From Streptomyces sp. SCL15-4 (GTDB taxonomy: Bacteria; Actinomycetota; Actinomycetes; Streptomycetales; Streptomycetaceae), in assembly GCF_033366695.1 (NCBI RefSeq), contig NZ_JAOBTQ010000001.1, positions 5,394,001-5,458,000 of the forward strand: a stretch of DNA of 64,000 nt. The letters are read 5' to 3'. A program made the position numbers and the translations under genes. Positions 49,306 to 56,867 of the stretch are shown here, piece by piece; the first letter of the stretch is position 1, and each line of letters starts with the position of its first letter. Under the pieces are notes generated by a model. That model saw only the letters and a list, made by a program, of their open reading frames with translations. It was not told where the DNA came from and searched no databases.

Positions 49306-50579
49306 GGGCCGGCCGGGTCACCGGCACCCACACCGACGGCGGCGCCGGCAAGCCCCCACACGCCACACCCCCCGGTGAGCCCGCGCCCGCCGAACCCGCG
49401 CCCGGTGAGGACCCTCGTCGCGAGCCCGCTCAGGGTGAGGCGGTGTCCCGCGAACATGCCGCCGGTCACCGCACCGCCCGCACCCCGGCCGGCCCTCGCG
49501 AGGGCCGCGCGGCGGGTTCGGGGACCACGCCCGCCACTACGGCCCCCGGCGTGCGCCCTCGCCGCGAGCCAGCGCCCGCCGAGCCCACGTCCGCCGAGCC
49601 CGTGCCCGCCGAGCCCGTGCCCCGTGCAGCCCCGGCCGGGCATCGCGCCGTACGTGACCCGGTCGTGCGCCGTGAGGGTGGGGTGCATCACGAGGTCGAC
49701 GTTGCCGAGCTGGTCCGGGTGCGTGCCCGGTATCCCGAGGCCGTCGCCGAGGCCGCCGCCCGTCGGGCGCGGCGGCCTCTGCTGGGGGAGAGCGGGCGGC
49801 TGGTGATCGTCGCCGCCGATCACCCGGCCCGCGGCTCCCTCGATGTCGGCGACCGGCGGCTCGCCATGGCCAACCGCGCCGACCTGCTCGGACGCCTCTG
49901 CCTGGCGCTGTCCCGGCCCGGAGTCGACGGAGTCCTCGCCACCGCCGACATCCTGGACGACCTGCTGCTGCTCGGCGCCCTGGAGCACAAGGTCGTCATG
50001 GGCTCCATGAACCGCGGCGGACTGCACGGGGCCAGCTTCGAGCTGGACGACCGGTTCACCGGCCACCGGCCCGAGGACATCGAACGGCTCGGCTTCGACG
50101 CGGGCAAGCTGCTGCTGCGCGTCGACTACGCCGACCCCGGCTCCCTGGCCACCCTGGAGTCCGCCGCCCGCGTCATAGACGCCATGGCCGCGCGCCGGCT
50201 GCCGGTGTTCGTGGAGCCGTTCATCAGCCGCCGCGGCCCCGGCGGCGCGCTGGTCAACGACCTGTCCGCCGAGGCGGTCACCCGGTCCATCGCCATCGCC
50301 TCCGGCCTCGGCGGCTCCTCCGCCTACACCTGGCTGAAGGTGCCCGTCACCGAGGACCCCGGCGACATGGCCCGGGTGATGGAGACCTCCACGCTGCCCG
50401 CCGTCCTGCTCGGCGGGGACGTCGGGGACTCGGCACGGGACCGGGCCGCCGCCTACGAGAAGTGGCGCGGCGCGCTGCGTCTGCCCACCGTGCGCGGCCT
50501 GGTGGCGGGCCGCTCGCTGCTGTACCCGGCGGACGGCGACGTGGCCGCCGCCGTGGACACCGCCGTAGGACTGCTGTGA
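49302..50579 (+). CDS. Inositol-pathway class I aldolase (Cgl0159/DeoC-like) with N-terminal extension
   Basis: The core, from about residue 128, is an aldolase of the class that splits 2-deoxy-5-keto-gluconate 6-phosphate (IolJ role): VHHEVDVAELVRVRARYPEA, VIVAADHPARGSLDVGDRRL, VVMGSMNRGGLHGASFELDD, SAYTWLKVPVTEDPGDMARV (Schiff-base lysine in TWLKVPV). If translated from GTG 49302, which overlaps the iolC stop, the protein has 425 residues. Its first 127 are Pro/Ala/Glu/Arg-rich and low in complexity (EPAPAEPAPGEDPRREPAQG, EPAPAEPTSAEPVPAEPVPR). A second in-frame GTG at 49683 would give a normal 298-residue enzyme. Confidence 0.82.
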   Translation: MRAGRVTGTHTDGGAGKPPHATPPGEPAPAEPAPGEDPRREPAQGEAVSREHAAGHRTARTPAGPREGRAAGSGTTPATTAPGVRPRREPAPAEPTSAEPVPAEPVPRAAPAGHRAVRDPVVRREGGVHHEVDVAELVRVRARYPEAVAEAAARRARRPLLGESGRLVIVAADHPARGSLDVGDRRLAMANRADLLGRLCLALSRPGVDGVLATADILDDLLLLGALEHKVVMGSMNRGGLHGASFELDDRFTGHRPEDIERLGFDAGKLLLRVDYADPGSLATLESAARVIDAMAARRLPVFVEPFISRRGPGGALVNDLSAEAVTRSIAIASGLGGSSAYTWLKVPVTEDPGDMARVMETSTLPAVLLGGDVGDSARDRAAAYEKWRGALRLPTVRGLVAGRSLLYPADGDVAAAVDTAVGLL

Positions 50580-50586
50580 GGGGCGC

Positions 50587-51405
50587 ATGACGAGCACCGA
50601 TCTGCATCTGCCCAGGGGCGCGACCGCGAACGCCTGGTACGCCGTCGACATCGGCCCCGAGTTGGCCGGCTGGACACACAGCAGTCTGCGGGTCGTCGAG
50701 TTGGCGCCCGGTGCCGGCCATACCTTCACCACCGGCGACAGCGAGTGGATCGTGCTTCCGCTGGAAGGCGGCTGTACCGTACGAACGGAGCAGGACGAGT
50801 TCCAACTCCTGGGCCGGAAAAGCGTGTTCGCGGACGTCACCGACTTCGCGTACGCACCCCGGGACGCCCGGGTCCAGATCGCCTCCGGCGCGGGAGGCCG
50901 CTTCGCCCTGGCAGGAGCGAAGTGCGAGCGACGACTCCCCGCCCGCTACGGCCCCGCGCCGGAGGTCCCCGTCGAGGAACGCGGCAGCGGCGACTGCGCC
51001 CGCCGGGTCCGCAACTTCGCCGCCGCCGACGCCTTCGCGTGCGACCGGCTGATCGCCGTGGAGGTGGTCACTCCCGGCGGCAACTGGTCCTCGTACCCGC
51101 CGCACAAACACGACGAGCACCGGCCGGGCGAGGAGTCCGAGCTGGAGGAGATCTACTACTTCGAGATCGACGGCCCCGGCGGCCTCGGCTACCAGCGCGT
51201 GTCCCCGTCCCGTCCGGGCGGCGCGGACCTGCTCGCCGAGGTCCGCTCCGGCGACGCCGTCCTCGTCCCCGACGGCTGGCACGGCCCGTCCATCGCCCAG
51301 CCCGGACACGACATGTACTACCTGAACGTCATGGCGGGCCCGGGACGGAACCGGGAGTGGCTCATCCGCTTCCATCCCGACCACACCACCGGGGGGTACC
51401 GATGA
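50587..51405 (+). CDS. iolB: 5-deoxy-glucuronate isomerase
   Basis: A 272-residue bicupin that isomerises 5-deoxy-glucuronate to 2-deoxy-5-keto-gluconate. Metal ligands are visible in SSYPPHKHDEH (two His) with the following EIYYFEIDGP (Glu) and VLVPDGWHGPSIAQPGHDMY (His). The sequence NREWLIRFHPDH near the end is also characteristic. It starts 8 bp after the aldolase stop and its stop overlaps iolD (ATGA). Confidence 0.93.
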   Translation: MTSTDLHLPRGATANAWYAVDIGPELAGWTHSSLRVVELAPGAGHTFTTGDSEWIVLPLEGGCTVRTEQDEFQLLGRKSVFADVTDFAYAPRDARVQIASGAGGRFALAGAKCERRLPARYGPAPEVPVEERGSGDCARRVRNFAAADAFACDRLIAVEVVTPGGNWSSYPPHKHDEHRPGEESELEEIYYFEIDGPGGLGYQRVSPSRPGGADLLAEVRSGDAVLVPDGWHGPSIAQPGHDMYYLNVMAGPGRNREWLIRFHPDHTTGGYR

Positions 51406-53282
51406 GCACGGTCCGGCTGACCGTCGCCCAGGCGCTCGTCCGCTTCCTCGCCGCCCAGTACACCGAGCGGGACGGCGCCCGGCAGCGGCTGATCGGCGCC
51501 GTCTGGGGCATCTTCGGGCACGGCAACGTCGCCGGGATCGGCCAGGCGCTGGTCGAGTACGCGGACGTGATGCCGTACCACCAGGGCCGCAACGAGCAGG
51601 CGATGGTGCACGCGGCCGTCGGCTACGCCCGCCAGTCGGGCCGGCTGTCCACCCACGCGGTGACCACCTCCATCGGCCCCGGCGCGACCAACCTCGTCAC
51701 CGGCGCCGCCCTGGCCACCGTCAACCACCTGCCGGTGCTGCTCCTGCCCGGCGACGTCTTCGCCGCCCGCCCCGCCGACCCGGTCCTGCAACAGCTCCAG
51801 GTGCCGTACGCGGGCGACGTGTCGGTCAACGACACCCTGCGCCCGGTGTCGCGGTACTTCGACCGCGTCACCCGTCCGGAGGCCCTGATCCCGTCGGCCC
51901 TCCAGGCGATGCGGGTGCTCACCGACCCGGTGGACACCGGTGCGGTCACCCTCGCCCTGCCGCAGGACGTGCAGGCGGAGGCCTTCGACTGGCCGGAGCG
52001 GTTCTTCGCCGAGCGGGTGTGGACCGTACGGCGGCCCGGCGCGGACCCGGCCGAGCTGTCCGAGGCGGTCGGGGCGATCCGCGCGGCCCGCCGGCCGCTG
52101 CTCGTCGCGGGCGGCGGCGTCCACCACAGCCGCGCCGAGAGCGCCCTCGCCGAGTTCGCCGGGGCCACCGGCATCCCGGTCGCCTCCACCCAGGCCGGCA
52201 AGGGCTCGCTGCCGTACGACCACCCGCAGGACGTCGGCGGGATCGGCCACACCGGCACCGCGACCGCCGACGACCTGGCCCGCACCGCGGACCTGGTGAT
52301 CGGCGTCGGCACCCGCTACACCGACTTCACCACCGCCTCCGGCACCCTCTTCGCACGCCACGACGTCCGCTTCCTGAACCTCAACATCGCCGCCTTCGAC
52401 GGCCACAAACTCGCCGGACTCCCGCTGATCGCGGACGCGCGGGGCGGCCTGGAGGAGCTGACCGAGCGGCTGCGGATGCACGGCCACCGGGTCGCCGACG
52501 CCTACGTCAGCGAGTACACCGAGGCCAAGGAACGCTGGGAGCGGATCGTCGACGCCTGCTTCGAGGCCGCCGACCCCGGTCTGCGCCCGACCCAGCCGCA
52601 GGTCGTCGGCGCCCTCGACGCGCTGGTGGACGAGACGGACATCATCGTCAACGCGGCCGGCTCGCTCCCCGGCGACCTGCACAGGCTGTGGCGGGCCCGG
52701 TCGGCGGACCAGTACCACCTGGAGTACGGCTACTCCTGCATGGGCTACGAGATCCCGGCCGCGCTCGGGGTGAAGCTCGCCGCGCCGGAGCGCAACGTAT
52801 GGGCACTGGTCGGCGACGGCACGTATCTGATGCTGCCGACGGAGATCGTGACCGCCGTGCAGGAAGGCATCGCCGTCAAGCTCGTCCTGCTGCAGAACCA
52901 CGGCTACGCCTCCATCGGCGGGCTGTCGGAGGCGGTGGGCGGCGAACGGTTCGGCACCGACTACCGCTTCCGGGGCCCGGACGGCGCCTACACCGGTGCC
53001 CCGCTGCCCGTCGACCTCGCGGCCAACGCGGCCAGCCTGGGCATGCGGGTGCTGCGCGCGGGGACCGTGGGCGAGCTGCGGACGGCGCTCGCCGAGGCGC
53101 GGGCCGCCGAGGTCCCCACATGTGTCTACGTGGAGACCGAAACGTCCGACACTGTGTCGGGCGCGCCGCCGGCCCAGGCCTGGTGGGATGTTCCCGTGGC
53201 CGCGACCGCGACCCGCCCGTCCGCGGTCACGGCACGCGAGCTGTACGAACGGCACGTCTCCACCCGACGCCGCCATCTGTGA
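51402..53282 (+). CDS. iolD: 3D-(3,5/4)-trihydroxycyclohexane-1,2-dione acylhydrolase
   Basis: A 626-residue ThDP enzyme that opens the inositol ring. The PYR domain has PYHQGRNEQAMVHAAVGYAR with the activating Glu, followed by TTSIGPGATNLVTGAALATV. The PP domain has ALVGDGTYLMLPTEIVTAVQ and LLQNHGYASIGGLSEAVG, the GDG...N Mg-ThDP motif. The length fits IolD. The ATG overlaps the iolB stop. Confidence 0.94.
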   Translation: MSTVRLTVAQALVRFLAAQYTERDGARQRLIGAVWGIFGHGNVAGIGQALVEYADVMPYHQGRNEQAMVHAAVGYARQSGRLSTHAVTTSIGPGATNLVTGAALATVNHLPVLLLPGDVFAARPADPVLQQLQVPYAGDVSVNDTLRPVSRYFDRVTRPEALIPSALQAMRVLTDPVDTGAVTLALPQDVQAEAFDWPERFFAERVWTVRRPGADPAELSEAVGAIRAARRPLLVAGGGVHHSRAESALAEFAGATGIPVASTQAGKGSLPYDHPQDVGGIGHTGTATADDLARTADLVIGVGTRYTDFTTASGTLFARHDVRFLNLNIAAFDGHKLAGLPLIADARGGLEELTERLRMHGHRVADAYVSEYTEAKERWERIVDACFEAADPGLRPTQPQVVGALDALVDETDIIVNAAGSLPGDLHRLWRARSADQYHLEYGYSCMGYEIPAALGVKLAAPERNVWALVGDGTYLMLPTEIVTAVQEGIAVKLVLLQNHGYASIGGLSEAVGGERFGTDYRFRGPDGAYTGAPLPVDLAANAASLGMRVLRAGTVGELRTALAEARAAEVPTCVYVETETSDTVSGAPPAQAWWDVPVAATATRPSAVTARELYERHVSTRRRHL

Positions 53283-53298
53283 GAAGGAGTCCCCGGAC

Positions 53299-54801
53299 AT
53301 GACGAAGATCGTCAACCACTGGATCGGCGGGAAGGCCGTCGACGGCGCGTCGGGTACGTACGGGCCGGTCACCGACCCGGCGACCGGCGCGGTGACCACG
53401 AAGGTCGCGTTCGCGTCGGCCGAGGAGGTGGACGCGGCGGTCGCCGCGGCCAAGGACGCCTTCGCCGCCTGGGGCCGGTCCTCGCTCGCCCAGCGCACCT
53501 CCATCCTGTTCCGGTTCCGGGCGCTGCTGGACGCCCACCGCGACGAGATCGCCGAGCTGATCACCGCCGAGCACGGCAAGGTGCACTCCGACGCGCTCGG
53601 CGAGGTCGCGCGCGGCCTGGAGATCGTGGACCTGGCCTGCGGGATCAGCGTGCAGCTGAAGGGCGAGCTGTCCACGCAGGTCGCCAGCCGGGTCGACGTG
53701 GCCTCGATCCGGCAGCCGCTCGGCGTCGTCGCGGGCATCACGCCGTTCAACTTCCCGGCGATGGTCCCGATGTGGATGTTCCCGATCGCCATCGCCTGCG
53801 GCAACACCTTCGTGCTGAAGCCCAGCGAGAAGGACCCGTCCGCCTCCGTCCGGATCGCCGAGCTGCTGTCCGAGGCCGGTCTGCCCGACGGCGTCTTCAA
53901 CGTCGTCCACGGCGACAAGACGGCCGTCGACCGCCTCCTGGAGCACCCGGACGTCAAGGCCGTCTCCTTCGTCGGCTCCACCCCGATCGCCCGCCACATC
54001 CACGCCACCGCCTCCGCGAACGGCAAGCGGGTGCAGGCCCTCGGCGGCGCCAAGAACCACATGCTGGTGCTGCCGGACGCCGACCTGGACGCGGCGGCCG
54101 ACGCGGCGGTGAGCGCGGCCTACGGCTCCGCCGGCGAGCGCTGCATGGCCATCTCGGCGGTCGTGGCGGTCGGCTCCATCGGCGACACGCTGGTGGAGAA
54201 GATCCGCGAGCGCGCCGAGAAGATCAAGATCGGTCCGGGCGGCGACCCGGCGTCCGAGATGGGCCCGCTGATCACCAAGGCGCACCGGGACAAGGTGGCC
54301 TCCTACGTCGCGGGTGCCGCCGCCGAGGGCTGCGAGGTCGTGCTCGACGGCACCGGATACACCGTCGAGGGCTTCGAGGACGGCCACTGGATCGGCATCT
54401 CGCTGCTGGACCGGGTCCCGACCAGCGCCAAGGCGTACCAGGACGAGATCTTCGGCCCGGTGCTGTGCGTGCTGCGCGCCGGCACCTACGAGGAGGGCGT
54501 GGCGCTGATCAACGCCTCGCCGTTCGGCAACGGCACCGCGGTCTTCACCCGGGACGGCGGCGCCGCCCGGCGCTTCCAGCTGGAGGTCGAGGCCGGCATG
54601 GTCGGCGTGAACGTGCCGATCCCGGTGCCGGTGGGCTACCACTCCTTCGGCGGCTGGAAGGACTCGCTCTTCGGCGACCACCACGTCTACGGCAACGACG
54701 GCACGCACTTCTACACCCGCGGCAAGGTCGTCACCACGCGCTGGCCCGACCCGGCCGACGCCCCGGCGGGCGTGGACCTGGGCTTCCCGCGAAACCACTG
54801 A
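53299..54801 (+). CDS. mmsA: (Methyl)malonate-semialdehyde dehydrogenase, CoA-acylating
   Basis: A 500-residue aldehyde dehydrogenase that finishes inositol (and valine) breakdown by turning malonate or methylmalonate semialdehyde into acetyl- or propionyl-CoA. The catalytic Cys is C282 in GSAGERCMAISAVV. The NAD-binding region ITPFNFPAMVPMWMFPIAIA and TFVLKPSEKDPSAS is typical of MmsA/IolA. AAGGAG precedes ATG 53299. It ends the operon before the strong hairpin at 54809. Confidence 0.95.
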   Translation: MTKIVNHWIGGKAVDGASGTYGPVTDPATGAVTTKVAFASAEEVDAAVAAAKDAFAAWGRSSLAQRTSILFRFRALLDAHRDEIAELITAEHGKVHSDALGEVARGLEIVDLACGISVQLKGELSTQVASRVDVASIRQPLGVVAGITPFNFPAMVPMWMFPIAIACGNTFVLKPSEKDPSASVRIAELLSEAGLPDGVFNVVHGDKTAVDRLLEHPDVKAVSFVGSTPIARHIHATASANGKRVQALGGAKNHMLVLPDADLDAAADAAVSAAYGSAGERCMAISAVVAVGSIGDTLVEKIRERAEKIKIGPGGDPASEMGPLITKAHRDKVASYVAGAAAEGCEVVLDGTGYTVEGFEDGHWIGISLLDRVPTSAKAYQDEIFGPVLCVLRAGTYEEGVALINASPFGNGTAVFTRDGGAARRFQLEVEAGMVGVNVPIPVPVGYHSFGGWKDSLFGDHHVYGNDGTHFYTRGKVVTTRWPDPADAPAGVDLGFPRNH

Positions 54802-54808
54802 GCCGGCC

Positions 54809-54848
54809 CGGTGCCCCGTCCCCGCGCGTCGCGGCGGGCGGGGCACCG
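54809..54848 (+). terminator. Terminator of the inositol operon
   Basis: CGGTGCCCCG (54809-54818) and CGGGGCACCG (54839-54848) form a perfect 10-bp outer stem, continued by further C/G pairing inside. It begins 7 bp after the mmsA stop. No T-run follows. Confidence 0.75.
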
Positions 54849-55202
54849 GCGCGTCCGGATAGCGGACGCCTGACATTTTTTTGAAACGTCCGCTGCGGTT
54901 CCCGTGCAGTGCGGACGAAACGGGTGACGAAGGGGTTGCCGCAGTGACGCCTTTGAAAGCAAGGTCACAACCGGTCTGGGCTTGATGGATGCACCTGTAG
55001 GGCGTAACGGCCTAGGAAAGTGATGCCGTCCCCGGGAAACCGGAGCTGCGAATTCCGAAGGTAAACGGCCATTGACGTGGGGGTTTTCGTCAGGGTTCTA
55101 TGCAGCGCCGGGAGCGGACGAGACCGAACATTCGACGATCCGCCGGAGGCGATAGCGCTCCCGAGCCCACCCTCACTCGCACCAGTCGATCGGAACCGCC
55201 GC
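54849..55202 (+). other. Long leader/intergenic region upstream of the APC permease
   Basis: About 350 bp of lower G+C than its neighbours, containing TTTTTTGAAACG near 54878 and CTTGATGGATGCACCTGTAG with TAACGG 17 bp after TTGATG, a promoter-like pair around 54983-55011. Between there and the permease start, GCCGTCCCCGGGAAACCGG and neighbouring runs can fold. It may be a structured 5' leader. No known riboswitch consensus was recognised, and no gene is evident. Confidence 0.4.
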
Positions 55203-56702
55203 ATGACCGACACGCACCAGAAGACCGTGGCCGACGCCGCGACGGCCCCCGCACCCGGGCTGAAGCGCTCCATCGGCGTCGTGGGCGGCACGCTGCTGAC
55301 GCTGTCGTGCGTCACGCCCGCCTCCACGCTCTTCGTCGTGGTTCCCGACCTGTTCGGCTCCCTCGGCACCGCCACCGCGCTGACCATCGCCATCGGCTCC
55401 CTGCTCTGTATCGCCGTGGCGTTCTGCTACTCCGAGCTGGGCACCCTCATCCCCAGCGCGGGCGGCGAGTACGCCATGGTGTCGACGATGGCCGGGCGGC
55501 TCGCGGGCTGGCTCGTCTTCGTGCTCTCCCTGCTGGTCGTCATGATCGTGCCGCCGGTGATCGCGATGGGCACCGCGGACTACCTCGCCCCGATCGTCCA
55601 CCTCGACCCGTCCATGACCGGCGCCGGCGTGATGCTGCTCGCCACCCTCGCCGGCCTGCTCGACCTGCGCGCCAACGCCTGGATCACCGGCATCTTCCTG
55701 GTCCTGGAGGTCATCGCGGCCGGCGTCGTCGCCGTACTGGGCTTCTCGCACGGCCACCGCGGGATGGGCAGCCTGGTCTCGATGCAGGTGGCCGGCACCG
55801 ACGGCCACACGGACACCGTGACGGCCATGCTGGTGGTCTCCGGACTCGCCATCGCCCTGTTCATCACCCAGGGCTTCTCCACCGCCGTCTACCTCTCCGA
55901 GGAACTGGAGAACCCGCGCCGCAACGTCGCCCGCACCGTCCTCGCCACGCTCGCCATCTCCACCGTGGTCATCCTGGTGCCGGTCGCCGCCATCACCCTC
56001 GGCGCCTCCGACCTCGGCGAACTGACCGGCGGCGACATCAGCTCCATGGTCACCGCCTGGTCCAACTCCGCGGTCGGCACCTTCGTCAGCCTCTGCGTGG
56101 CCCTCGCCATCGTCAACGCGGGCATCGTCATGGTCATCCAGAACTCCCGCGTGCTGTTCGCCTCCGCCCGCGACAAGGCCTGGCCCGGCCCGGTCAACAC
56201 GGTCTTCTCCCGGCTCGGCCGCTTCGGCTCCCCGTGGGTGGCCACCCTCGCGGTCGGCGTCCCCGGCGCGGTGCTCTGCTTCGTCAACCTCGACACGCTG
56301 TACGGCGTCACCGGCGTCTCGGTGACCGGCATGTACCTGCTGGTCGCGGTCGCCGCGCTGCTCGCCCGCCGCGGCTCCCACCGGCACACCCCCGCCTGGC
56401 GGATGCCGCTGTGGCCCGCCGTGCCGGTCCTGCTCATCGCCGTCCTGGCCTACATCCTGACCCAGCAGGAGGCGGGCTACCTGCTGTGGACCGGCGGCAT
56501 CACCGCCGTCGCCACCCTCTACTGGGCCCTGTACCTGCGGCCCCGCCGCGACACCCGCTGGCTCGTGTCCATCCCCGAGGACGCGCGGATCGCGGACCCG
56601 GCGGACACCCCGGCCACCATCCCGGCCCAGTCCGGCCCCGCGCAGCCGGCCCCGCTCACCGCACCGGTCACCGCGCCGGTCACCGGCGAGGCACAGGCCT
56701 GA
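55203..56702 (+). CDS. APC-family amino acid permease
   Basis: A 499-residue membrane protein with about twelve helices. The N-terminal block KRSIGVVGGTLLTLSCVTPA and the sequence SELGTLIPSAGGEYAMVSTM match the amino acid/polyamine/organocation superfamily. EELENPRRNVARTVLATLAI in the middle is the conserved cytoplasmic loop. The last 45 residues are a Pro/Ala-rich tail. The substrate could be an amino acid or amine. Confidence 0.88.
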   Translation: MTDTHQKTVADAATAPAPGLKRSIGVVGGTLLTLSCVTPASTLFVVVPDLFGSLGTATALTIAIGSLLCIAVAFCYSELGTLIPSAGGEYAMVSTMAGRLAGWLVFVLSLLVVMIVPPVIAMGTADYLAPIVHLDPSMTGAGVMLLATLAGLLDLRANAWITGIFLVLEVIAAGVVAVLGFSHGHRGMGSLVSMQVAGTDGHTDTVTAMLVVSGLAIALFITQGFSTAVYLSEELENPRRNVARTVLATLAISTVVILVPVAAITLGASDLGELTGGDISSMVTAWSNSAVGTFVSLCVALAIVNAGIVMVIQNSRVLFASARDKAWPGPVNTVFSRLGRFGSPWVATLAVGVPGAVLCFVNLDTLYGVTGVSVTGMYLLVAVAALLARRGSHRHTPAWRMPLWPAVPVLLIAVLAYILTQQEAGYLLWTGGITAVATLYWALYLRPRRDTRWLVSIPEDARIADPADTPATIPAQSGPAQPAPLTAPVTAPVTGEAQA

Positions 56703-56753
56703 GAAGCGCCCGAGGAGGCGGCTGCCGGAACCGGACGGGCCCCGGCCGCCGCA

Positions 56754-56785
56754 CCGGCGCGTACCGCACCCGCGGTACGCGCCGG
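56754..56785 (+). terminator. Terminator after the APC permease
   Basis: CCGGCGCGTACCGC (56754-56767) pairs perfectly with GCGGTACGCGCCGG (56772-56785) around the 4-base loop ACCC. The 14-bp stem lies 51 bp past the permease stop. Confidence 0.7.
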
Positions 56786-56867
56786 CACCGCCGTACCCCT
56801 CAGGGACGGCCCGCCCCTCCCCCCGGCGGCAGCAGCGCCCGCCGGCGCGGCCCCGTACCGTAGTCGC

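Noticed and set aside
54980..55202. A named riboswitch (glycine, guanidine, c-di-AMP)
   Set aside because: None of the conserved core motifs could be matched by eye. It is left as a possible structured leader only.
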